From Modestobacter muralis (GTDB taxonomy: Bacteria; Actinomycetota; Actinomycetes; Mycobacteriales; Geodermatophilaceae): a stretch of DNA of 49,678 nt. The stretch covers positions 1 to 49,678 of the forward strand of contig NZ_JAAGWH010000059.1 of the NCBI RefSeq assembly GCF_010682105.1, written 5' to 3'. Every line of letters starts with the position of its first letter. Positions within the stretch are counted from its first letter, which is position 1. Both the position numbers and the translations under genes were made by a program. Shown piece after piece: positions 25,582-36,113 of this stretch. The notes beneath the pieces are model-generated. The model was not told the origin of the DNA, made no database searches, and saw nothing but the letters and a program-made list of their open reading frames with translations.

Positions 25582-26568
25582 CGTGCACCCCCAGCGCGCT
25601 GTCGTCGAGTGCCAGGAGGGCCTCGAGGTAGCGGGCCACCCCGTCGGCGTCGTGCCCGCTGGTGCGGTCGGCGGCCGCGGCCCGGACCGCGGGGTGTGCG
25701 TTGGCCATCGCCACCGCGCGGCCCCCGGCGGCGGTGACCGCCTCGATCATCGGCAGGTCGTTGGGCATGTCGCCGAACACCAGCACGTCGGCGAGGTCCA
25801 GGCCCAGGTCGGCCAGGGCGACGGCGAGGCCGGTGGCCTTGGTGACCCCGGGCGGCAGCACCTCGATGAAGCCGAGCCCGGCGTGGGTGAGCTCGGCGTC
25901 CGCGGGGTCGACCACGGTGCGGGCGAGGGCGACCAGCTCGTCCTCCACGAGGCTCGGCGAGCGCAGGAACACCTTGAGCACCGCACCGACGGGGAGCACC
26001 TCGTGCCGCGGCAGCAGCTGCGCGGGCTCGGGGTAGGGCCAGTCGAAGCCGTGCTGGACGCGCAGCGGGCGCAGCGCCTCGATCTGGTCGGCGGCGTCCT
26101 CGACGGCCACGACGAGCTCGCCGGTGACCTCCTCGATGGCCGCGATGACCCGGGTGGCGACCTCCCGCGACATGCCGACGGTGCGCAGCACCTCGTCGGG
26201 CGCACCCTCGGTGCCGAACCGGACGACGTAACCGCCCTGGGCCAACACGGCCAGGCCCTGCCCGGCGAGCGCCTCCCGGACGCTGTCCAGCAGCCGGGGC
26301 CCGCGGCCGGTCGCGCCGACCACCGGCAGGCCGGCGGCGCGGCAGGCGGCGACGGCGGCGTGCGTGCGTGCGCTCACCACCCCCGCACCGTCCAGCAGCG
26401 TCCCGTCCATGTCGCTGACCACGACCCGCGGCCGCCAGTCGCCAAGCCGGGCACCGAGGTCGCCCAGGTCGACGACGTCGCGGGCGAGGGCCGCTCCCGC
26501 CGGCGCAGTCAGGCCGGCGCCGGTCGGGACGCCGAGCACCGGGACAGCGCCGTCCGGCTGCGGGCTGC

Positions 26569-26572
<4 letters not shown>
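25574..26572 (-). CDS. HAD-family (Cof-type) hydrolase, paralogue
   Basis: Cof-type phosphatase of 332 residues. A poorly conserved N-terminal extension of about 55 residues precedes motif [13 protein letters not shown]. Motif II is VGATGRG, the motif III Lys is in [14 protein letters not shown] and motif IV is [14 protein letters not shown]. The ATG at 26572 overlaps the serS stop (ATGA), so it is translationally coupled. It shares order and spacing of motifs, and the ending VRAAA...[10 protein letters not shown], with the downstream HAD gene. Substrate unknown. Confidence 0.86.
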
Positions 26573-29776
<3,204 letters not shown>

Positions 29777-29790
29777 GTAGCGTCGGCGTC

Positions 29791-30117
29791 GTGCCTGAGG
29801 ACGCTGCCCGTCTCCCGATCAAGATGCTGCACGACCGCCTGCTCGTCTCCCTCCGCAAGGAGGACGGCGACCGGCGCTCCACCGGCGGCATCCTGATCCC
29901 GGCCACCGCGCAGGTCGCCAAGCGCCTGGTCTGGGGCGAGGCCCGCGGCGTCGGGCCGAACGTCCGGCAGGTCGCGGTCGGCGACCAGGTGCTGTTCTCC
30001 CCCGAGGACCAGCACGAGGTCGAGGTGCACGGCGAGGACCTGATCATCCTGCGCGAGCGCGACGTGCACGCCGTCGCCGCCGAGCGCATCGAGGAGTCGA
30101 CCGGCCTGTACCTCTGA
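29791..30117 (+). CDS. GroES-like co-chaperonin family protein
   Basis: Protein of 108 residues with the Cpn10 fold: IKMLHDRLLVSLRKED, the loop STGGILIPATAQ, VGPNVRQVAVGDQVLFSPEDQHEVEVHGEDLIILRE in broken form (VGPNVRQVAVGDQVLF; HGEDLIILRE). No groEL is nearby, and the C-terminal extension RIEESTGLYL is longer than in classical GroES, so it may be a stand-alone paralogue with its own role. The start is GTG at 29791, with weak upstream signals. It probably belongs to the guaB1-zincin transcript. Confidence 0.75.
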   Translation: MPEDAARLPIKMLHDRLLVSLRKEDGDRRSTGGILIPATAQVAKRLVWGEARGVGPNVRQVAVGDQVLFSPEDQHEVEVHGEDLIILRERDVHAVAAERIEESTGLYL

Positions 30118-30185
30118 CCGAGCCCCCGCTCGGTCGGGGCGGGCCTCGGCGAAGGCCCTGCACGGAACGCGGAGAGACGTCGTCG

Positions 30186-30521
30186 ATGGGAGCCGCCGCC
30201 CGTCTGCGGACCGACCGAGCCTCCAGCGTGCGCGACATGGTCGAGCCAGGCGAGGACGAGCGAGCCACCCTCGAGGACGGCGACTTCGTGCGGATTCTCC
30301 CCCACGCCCACGATCAGGCGGACGGCAATCCGCCCTTCGGTGTGGTCGGCGACGAACTGCCCGTCGGCGGGCTGCTGGTCGCGCAAGCGGGAGCAGGTCT
30401 CGGTGTGTTTGCTCCGGAGGACCTGCAGCGGGTGTCACCTGACGACATCCCGCCCGACGCCCTCGCCGACATGCGCCGCCGCGCCGGACTGACGCCACCG
30501 GACGCCCACCCCGAGCGGTAG
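30186..30521 (+). CDS. Hypothetical protein
   Basis: I do not recognise this protein of 111 residues. It is hydrophilic and acidic, with EPGEDERATLEDGDFVRILPH and PEDLQRVSPDDIPPDALADM, and has no signal peptide or membrane helix. Codons are slightly less GC-rich at third positions (for example ATT, TTT, GCT, CAA) than in neighbours, which may point to a recent arrival. GGAGAG lies nine bases before the ATG at 30186; an ATG at 30237 is an alternative. It is convergent with the MerR gene. Confidence 0.5.
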   Translation: MGAAARLRTDRASSVRDMVEPGEDERATLEDGDFVRILPHAHDQADGNPPFGVVGDELPVGGLLVAQAGAGLGVFAPEDLQRVSPDDIPPDALADMRRRAGLTPPDAHPER

Positions 30522-30551
30522 CGGCCGCTGCGGCGCCCTGGGACGGCTGAC

Positions 30552-31013
30552 CTAGGGCAGCATCTCCGCCAGCAGCTCGTCGGCGCGCAGCTGGTCGACG
30601 AGGTCCTCGGACAGCTCGTCCTCACAGTCCAGGCCGCGGGCGATCAGCCTGCGGTAGGTCGCGATCTTCGCCCGCACCACCGCCAGGTCGTCCTGCAGCT
30701 CGGCCAGGCGCTGCTCGATCGCGACGCACTGCCGCTCCAGCAGCGCCATCCGCTCGGGGTGGTGGGCCAGCTCGCCGCCGCCGGCCTCGATGAACTGACG
30801 CACCTCGGCCACCGGCATGCCGGTCCGGCGCAGCGCCTGCACCAGCCGGATGAACCGCAGAGCGCCCGGCGGGTAGCGCCGCTGGCCGCTGCCGCTGCGC
30901 TCGACCAGCGGCAGCAGCCCCTCCCGCTCGTACCAGCGCAGCGTGTCGATGCTCAGCCCGGTCTCCTCGGAGACCTGCCGGATGCCGAGCGTGTCGCCGT
31001 CCATGCGCACCAT
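30552..31013 (-). CDS. MerR-family transcriptional regulator
   Basis: Regulator of about 153 residues. The winged-helix domain starts LGIRQVSEETGLSIDTLRWYEREGLLP and continues RRYPPGALRFIRLVQALRRTGMPVAEVRQFIEAG, quoted here by the pieces GLSIDTLRWYEREGLLP and RFIRLVQALRRTGMPV. The rest is a coiled-coil dimer helix (LLERQCVAIEQRLAELQDDL). There is no metal-binding Cys cluster, so it resembles the AdhR group that senses aldehydes. It follows the alcohol dehydrogenase gene in the same operon, whose promoter has a MerR-type palindrome. ATG codons at 31013 and 31004 are both possible starts. Confidence 0.85.
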   Translation of the reverse strand: MVRMDGDTLGIRQVSEETGLSIDTLRWYEREGLLPLVERSGSGQRRYPPGALRFIRLVQALRRTGMPVAEVRQFIEAGGGELAHHPERMALLERQCVAIEQRLAELQDDLAVVRAKIATYRRLIARGLDCEDELSEDLVDQLRADELLAEMLP

Positions 31014-31026
31014 GGTGGACCCCACG

Positions 31027-32049
31027 TCAGAGCGCCAGGACGAACCGGTACCGGACGTCGTTGCGCGCCAGCCGCTGGAACGCCGTGTTGACCTCGCCGA
31101 ACGGCAGCACCTCGACGTCGGCGGTCAGCCCGTGCTCACCGCAGAAGTCGAGCATCGCCTGGGTCTCGGCGGTCCCGCCGGAGCCGGAGACGGTGAGGGT
31201 GCGGCCGAGCAGGCTCATCGGCGAGACCGTGTAGCTCTCCGGCAGGCCGAGCACGCACAGCGTCCCGTCCAGCCGGAGGGCGCCCAGGTAGGGGCCCAGG
31301 TCGTGCGCGCCGGAGGCGGTGTCCAGCACGAAGTCCAGCCGGCCGGCGACCGCGGCCACCGCCTCGGCGTCGGTGGACAGGACGACGTCGTGCGCGCCCA
31401 GGGCCCGGGCGTCGTCCGCCTTCGCCGCCGAGGTGGTGAACACCGTGACCCGGGCGCCGAGCGCGACGGCGAACTTGACCGCCAGGTGGCCCAGCCCGCC
31501 GAGGCCGACGACCCCGATCTGCGTCCCCGCCCCGACCCCGGCCCGGCTCAGCGGGGACCAGGTCGTCACCCCGGCGCACATCAGCGGCGCGACCGCGGCC
31601 GGGTCAAGCCCGGCGGGCAGGGCGTAGACGAAGGCGTCGCGGACGACGTACTCGGTCGAGTACGCCCCCTGGGTCGGGCTGCCGTCGCGCAGGTCGCGCC
31701 CGCCGTAGGTCGTGGCGGGGAACTGGCGGCAGTAGGGCTCGCGGTGGGCCAGGCAGTTGTCGCACACCCCGCAGGAGTCGACGATGTTGCCCACCGCGAC
31801 CGCGTTCCCGACGGCGAAGCGGGTGACGTCGGCGCCGACGGCGGTGACCTCGCCGGTGAACTCGTGCCCGGGCACCAGCGGCGGGGCGCCGGCGGGGAGG
31901 CCGTCGACCGCGTGCAGGTCGCTGTGGCAGACCCCGACGTGGGTGACCCGCACGGCGACGTCGTCGGCCCGCAGGTCCCGGCGGGTGAACTCGATGGGCC
32001 GCAGCGGCTCGGACGGGGCGTACGCGGCGAACCCGGTGACTGTCCTCAT
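31027..32049 (-). CDS. Zinc-dependent alcohol dehydrogenase, YahK/cinnamyl type
   Basis: NAD(P)-dependent medium-chain dehydrogenase of 340 residues. The catalytic zinc site is GVCHSDLH and PGHEFTGEV. The structural zinc site has four Cys in DSCGVCDNCLAHREPYC. The Rossmann motif is GLGGLGHLAVKFAVALGA. The subfamily reduces aldehydes to alcohols. The ATG at 32049 lies seven bases after a -10 box, so the mRNA is nearly leaderless. Co-transcription with the MerR regulator suggests aldehyde-induced detoxification. Confidence 0.9.
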   Translation of the reverse strand: MRTVTGFAAYAPSEPLRPIEFTRRDLRADDVAVRVTHVGVCHSDLHAVDGLPAGAPPLVPGHEFTGEVTAVGADVTRFAVGNAVAVGNIVDSCGVCDNCLAHREPYCRQFPATTYGGRDLRDGSPTQGAYSTEYVVRDAFVYALPAGLDPAAVAPLMCAGVTTWSPLSRAGVGAGTQIGVVGLGGLGHLAVKFAVALGARVTVFTTSAAKADDARALGAHDVVLSTDAEAVAAVAGRLDFVLDTASGAHDLGPYLGALRLDGTLCVLGLPESYTVSPMSLLGRTLTVSGSGGTAETQAMLDFCGEHGLTADVEVLPFGEVNTAFQRLARNDVRYRFVLAL

Positions 32050-32056
32050 GAGCCCG

Positions 32057-32087
32057 ACGCTAGGAGCTGGAGTGCACTCCAGCGCAA
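32057..32087 (-). promoter_or_regulatory. MerR-type promoter/operator of adh-merR operon
   Basis: On the minus strand, TTGCGC (32087-32082), a 19-base spacer and TAGCGT (32062-32057). The perfect 18-bp palindrome GCTGGAGTGCACTCCAGC (32066-32083) fills the spacer. The long 19-bp spacer with central dyad is the hallmark of promoters that MerR proteins remodel. The likely regulator is the operon's own second gene. Confidence 0.75.
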
Positions 32088-32090
32088 GTG

Positions 32091-33026
32091 TCAGGGCAGC
32101 AGCGCGAGCTTCCCGCCGGGGTGACCACCGGCCAGCAGCTCCAGCGCGACGCGCGCCTCGGTCAGCGGGAACGTCCGGGCCATCGGCACGACGAGCCGGC
32201 CGTCGGCGGCCAGCTCGACCAGCCGGGCCCGCGCCGCGTCCCGGAACGCCTTGCTGGCCGGCATCGCGCCACCGATCGCTCGGATCCCGTCGCGCCCTGC
32301 CCGGCTCTGTGCGGCGATCGTGACGATCCGCTGCCGGTCGGCGACCAGCTCCAGCGAGACGTCGACGGCCTCGTCGGTGCCCACGGCGTCCAGCGCGGCC
32401 ACCACCCCGCCGGGAGCCAGCGCGCGCACCCGGTCGGCCAGCCCGTCGCCGTAGCGCACCGGCTCGCCCCCGAACCGGCGGACGACGTCGGCGCCGGCCT
32501 CCCCCGCCGTGCCGACGACCCGGACGTCGATCAGCGCGGCCTGCTGCAGCAGGCTCACGCCCACCGCGCCGGAGGCCCCGTGCAGCAGCACCGTGTCGCC
32601 CGCGCGCACGCCGGTGACGTGCAGCATCTCGGCGGCCGTCGTCCCGGCGAGGAGCAGGTTCGCCGCCTCCTCGGGGGCGAGCGCAGGCGGCCGGGCGAAG
32701 ACGGCGGACGCCGGCACGGTCAGCTCGGTGGCGTAGCCGCCGCGGACCCGGAAGGCGAGCACCTCGTCGCCGACCTCCCCGCCGCCGGAGGCGATATCGG
32801 TGTCCGGGCCGACCGCGGTGATCCGGCCGGCGACCTCGTAGCCGATCGGGACCGGCAGCTGGTCGCGGTCACCGGGGCGCGCGACGTGCTTGGCGTCGGC
32901 GGGGTTCACGCCCGCGGCGGTGACCGCGATCGTCACCTCCCCCGGCCCGGGGGCCGGGACGTCGACGTCCACCAGCCGGAGGACGTCGAGGCCGCCGAAG
33001 TCCGTTGCCACCCAGTGCTGTGCCAT
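32091..33026 (-). CDS. NADP-dependent quinone oxidoreductase-like protein
   Basis: Zinc-free medium-chain reductase of 311 residues. It begins MAQHWVATDFGGLDVLRLVD and has GVNPADAKHVARPGD and IGYEVAGRITAVG in the catalytic domain. The cofactor motif is VLLHGASGAVGVSLLQQAAL. The ending is EARVALELLAGGHPGGKLALLP. Substrates are probably enones or quinones. The stop lies only three bases from the adh promoter, so it is transcribed ahead of the adh-merR operon on the same strand, and read-through is possible. A hairpin separates it from pheA upstream. Confidence 0.84.
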   Translation of the reverse strand: MAQHWVATDFGGLDVLRLVDVDVPAPGPGEVTIAVTAAGVNPADAKHVARPGDRDQLPVPIGYEVAGRITAVGPDTDIASGGGEVGDEVLAFRVRGGYATELTVPASAVFARPPALAPEEAANLLLAGTTAAEMLHVTGVRAGDTVLLHGASGAVGVSLLQQAALIDVRVVGTAGEAGADVVRRFGGEPVRYGDGLADRVRALAPGGVVAALDAVGTDEAVDVSLELVADRQRIVTIAAQSRAGRDGIRAIGGAMPASKAFRDAARARLVELAADGRLVVPMARTFPLTEARVALELLAGGHPGGKLALLP

Positions 33027-33081
33027 GCGATCCCCATGCCCGGCCAGCCGCCCGGGCGAACGCCCCGGGCGACCACCGTCG

Positions 33082-33126
33082 TGCGCTCACGGTCGTCCCG
33101 CAGCGGAGGAGACGACCGTCAGCGCA
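33082..33126. terminator. Hairpin between pheA and oxidoreductase genes
   Basis: TGCGCTCACGGTCGTC (33082-33097) pairs with GACGACCGTCAGCGCA (33111-33126) with one mismatch and a 13-base loop. It lies beyond the pheA stop on the minus strand. The GTGCGCTCA start is shared with the hairpin at 45668-45714. Confidence 0.55.
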
Positions 33127-33233
33127 CAACGGCGCGCGGATGTGACCGATCGGTCCCACGGGGTGTGCTCAGGGTCCCCCGAGCGGCACACTGGGTGACC
33201 ATGGCGGGGATCAGCAGGGAGCCGGGGCGGACG

Positions 33234-34205
33234 TCAGCCCGCGGCGCCCTCGCGTACCCGCGCCAGCCAGGCCTGGGCCTCGGCGAAGGCGGCGTCCTCC
33301 ACCCGCTCGGCGACCGGCTTTCCGGGCAGGGCGTCGGCCCGCGGGTAGGAGCCCAGGAAGCGCACCTCCGCGGAGAGCCGGTGCAGTGCTGCCAGCGCGT
33401 CGCCGACCCGGGCATCGGCGACGTGGCCCTCGCAGTCGATCGAGAACGAGTAGACGCCCAGCCGCTCGCGGGTCGGCCGGGACTCGATCCGGGTCAGGCT
33501 GATCCCGCGCACGGCGAACTCGGTGAGCAGGTCCAGCAGGGCACCGGTGCGGTCGGGCACCACCGCGGTGACCGTCGTCTTGTCCGCCCCGGTGGGCGCG
33601 GGCAGCGCACCCGGGCGCTCGACCAGCACGAAGCGGGTCACCGCGCCGGGGTGGTCGGCCAGGTCGGTCGCGAGCGTGCTCAGGCCGTAGCGCTCGGCGG
33701 CGATGGCGGCACAGACGGCGGCGTCGTGCTCGCCGTCGGCGACCCGGCGGGCGGCGTCGGCGGTCGAGGCGGTCGGGACGACCTCGGCAGCCGGCAGCAG
33801 CCCGGCCAGCCGGCCGCGGGTCTGCGCCAGCGCGTGCGGGTGGCTGGCCACGGTGCGCACGTCGGCCAGGGTCACCCCGGGCCGGACGGCGAGCACGAAG
33901 GCCACCTCGAGGAAGACCTCCCGGGTGACCACCAGCGGCGCCCCGCCGACCAGGCCGTCCATGGTCGCCGGCACCGAGCCCTCGACCGAGTTCTCCAGCG
34001 GAACCAGGGCGGCCGCGCACTCCCCCGCCCGGACCGCGGCCAGCGCCGCGGCGATGCTGGCCGCGGGGCGGTCCTCGCCCCCGGGCGCGCCGTCCGTCGC
34101 CCCCGGCGAGGTCACGAGGATGCGGAGCGCGGCCTCGGCGAAGGTACCCTCGGGCCCCAGATAGGCGAACCTCGTCGGCGCTGTGCTGCGATCTGCACTC
34201 GGCAT
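33234..34205 (-). CDS. pheA: Prephenate dehydratase
   Basis: Converts prephenate to phenylpyruvate in phenylalanine synthesis. 323 residues. The catalytic PDT domain (about 10-195) begins FAYLGPEGTFAEAALR and contains VPLENSVEGSVPATMDGL and the TRF motif in GAVTRFVLVER. A C-terminal ACT domain (about 205-290) carries the phenylalanine-binding ESRPTRERLGVYSF motif, so feedback inhibition is expected. The ATG at 34205 is six bases from a TACCCT box, which suggests a leaderless mRNA. It is divergent from the first GGDEF gene. Confidence 0.93.
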   Translation of the reverse strand: MPSADRSTAPTRFAYLGPEGTFAEAALRILVTSPGATDGAPGGEDRPAASIAAALAAVRAGECAAALVPLENSVEGSVPATMDGLVGGAPLVVTREVFLEVAFVLAVRPGVTLADVRTVASHPHALAQTRGRLAGLLPAAEVVPTASTADAARRVADGEHDAAVCAAIAAERYGLSTLATDLADHPGAVTRFVLVERPGALPAPTGADKTTVTAVVPDRTGALLDLLTEFAVRGISLTRIESRPTRERLGVYSFSIDCEGHVADARVGDALAALHRLSAEVRFLGSYPRADALPGKPVAERVEDAAFAEAQAWLARVREGAAG

Positions 34206-34211
34206 CCGGTG

Positions 34212-34217
34212 AGGGTA
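34212..34217 (-). promoter_or_regulatory. -10 box of leaderless pheA mRNA
   Basis: TACCCT on the minus strand, six bases before the ATG at 34205; no ribosome-binding site. Confidence 0.5.
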
Positions 34218-34330
34218 GTGCGGCCGTACCGGGTCCCGGCTCCAGCTGGGGACCCGGTGCGGGGGGAGCTGCCTCGTCACCGGCAGGGCACGTGTGCGTC
34301 GCGGCCCGTGAGCGCTGAGTGGAGGGACGC

Positions 34331-36085
34331 GTGACCCCGGCAGCCCCGACCGTCGACGAGGACCTCGCCAGCGCACGGTGGCGGCTGCTCGCCGTCAGCG
34401 GCACCGAACACGCGCACGTCTTCTCCGCCGAGCTGGCCGCCGCCGCCGTCCTGACCGACGCCGAGGAGCCCTGCTGGCGGGCCTGGGCCGCGGCCTTCAC
34501 CGCGCGCGCCGCGCTGCTGTCCGGCGACCGGGACGGCGCGGCCGCCGGCGTCGCCACCGCCCGGGCCGAGCTCGAGCGCTGCCTGCCCACGGCTGAGCAC
34601 GCGCTGGGGCTGGCCTACCTGGCGCACCTGGAGGCGGTCGCGGACCGCTTCGACGCCGCCCTGCACCTGGCCGTCGACGCCAGCCTGCTCGCCGACCAGG
34701 TGGCCCCCGAGGCGCCCAGCCGCGAGCTGCACCAGGCCCACCTGTGGCTGTCGCTGGCGCTGACCCGCCTGGACCTGGAGGAGCTCGCGGTCGACCAGGC
34801 CCTGGCCGGCGCCCGGGTCGCGGCCGCGCTGCCCGACCTCGGTGACCAGTGGCAGCTGCTGCGGCTGGCCGCCCAGCAGCACGCCGAGCTGGCCCAGACG
34901 GTGCACCGCCGGGGCGACCTGCCCCGCTCCCGGGAGCTCGCCGCGGTGGCCCTGCGCTGCGCGACCGCGGCCCGTGAGCTGCCCGTCGAGCCCACCGACG
35001 ACGACCTGGACCTGCTCGACGTCGTCCAGGCCTGGGCGCTGACCCTGGCCGGCCGGCTCGACGACGCCCTGCCCCCGCTGCGCCGGGTCCAGCGGCACCT
35101 GGCCACCGGCGAGCTGCGCACCTGGCTGACCGGGTACGCCGACCTGGTGCTGGCCCGGCTGCTGGCGCAACGCTGCGCGGCCGACCTCGACGACCGGCAG
35201 GGCGACGAGGCGGTGGATCGGCTGGTGACGGCCTCGGGCGCGTTCGCCGCGGTCGGCGACCGGCGGCGGTACCGGCAGTGCCTGCTGGAGCTCGGCCGGG
35301 CCAGCGCGGCGCTGGGCCACACCACCGAGGCGCTGCACTGGCTGGAGGCCTACCGCACCGAGACCAGCCGCACCCACCTCTACGGCCGCGAGCTGTGGGC
35401 GGAGATGTTCGTGCGGCGCAGCCGGCTGCGGGAGGCCGAGCGGCAGACCGCGGTGCTCCGCCGGCACGCCCTCGAGGACACCCTGACCGGGCTGGGCAAC
35501 CGGCGCAGCGCGGAGCACCGGATGGACGACCTGCGGATCGACCGCGAGCCGGTGTCGCTGGCCGTCGTGGACGTCGACGGGTTCAAGTCGGTCAACGACC
35601 AGAACTCCCACCTGCACGGCGACGAGGTGCTGCGTCGGGTCGCCGAGCTGCTGCGTCAGCACAGCCGCACCGGCGACGAGGTCTTCCGCTGGGCCGGCGA
35701 CGAGTTCGTCGTCGTCCTGCCCGACACCACCCAGGCCCAGGCCGTGATCGCCATGGAGCGGCTGCGCACCGCCATCGCCGACGCCGACTGGGGCGACATG
35801 GACGTCCCGGTGCGGGTGACGGTGAGCATCGGGGTGGCCAGCGCGAGCCCCGGCGGCGCGGCCGGCCCGCGGTCGTGGCGGGAGCTGTTCGAGAGCGCCG
35901 ACCTACACCTGTTCGGCGCCAAGAGCAGCGGCCGCAACCGGGTGCGGGCCGCGCTCGGCGGTGCGACCCCGCCGGCCCCGGTGGCGCGGCCGGCCGGATC
36001 GATCGACGAGCTGGTCGCCGAGGTGCTGAGCACCTCGGAGCGCCGGCCCGGCTGGGCCTTCGACGACGGCGAGGTCGCCTCGTGA
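34331..36085 (+). CDS. Diguanylate cyclase with N-terminal TPR-like domain
   Basis: Cytosolic protein of 584 residues. The first 380 are helical, Ala/Leu-rich, TPR-like repeats without membrane segments. The GGDEF domain (about 385-540) starts DTLTGLGNRRSAEHRMDDL and has VVDVDGFKSVND for metal and GTP. The signature is AGDEF instead of GGDEF (in RWAGDEFVVVLPD), a tolerated variant. An RTGD inhibitory I-site lies exactly five residues before it. Synthesis of c-di-GMP is therefore likely and feedback-limited. The GTG at 34331 has GGAGGG upstream. A similar protein follows 28 bases later. Confidence 0.87.
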   Translation: MTPAAPTVDEDLASARWRLLAVSGTEHAHVFSAELAAAAVLTDAEEPCWRAWAAAFTARAALLSGDRDGAAAGVATARAELERCLPTAEHALGLAYLAHLEAVADRFDAALHLAVDASLLADQVAPEAPSRELHQAHLWLSLALTRLDLEELAVDQALAGARVAAALPDLGDQWQLLRLAAQQHAELAQTVHRRGDLPRSRELAAVALRCATAARELPVEPTDDDLDLLDVVQAWALTLAGRLDDALPPLRRVQRHLATGELRTWLTGYADLVLARLLAQRCAADLDDRQGDEAVDRLVTASGAFAAVGDRRRYRQCLLELGRASAALGHTTEALHWLEAYRTETSRTHLYGRELWAEMFVRRSRLREAERQTAVLRRHALEDTLTGLGNRRSAEHRMDDLRIDREPVSLAVVDVDGFKSVNDQNSHLHGDEVLRRVAELLRQHSRTGDEVFRWAGDEFVVVLPDTTQAQAVIAMERLRTAIADADWGDMDVPVRVTVSIGVASASPGGAAGPRSWRELFESADLHLFGAKSSGRNRVRAALGGATPPAPVARPAGSIDELVAEVLSTSERRPGWAFDDGEVAS

Positions 36086-36113
36086 GCGGGGCGCCGGCCG
36101 GTGGGGCGGCTCC

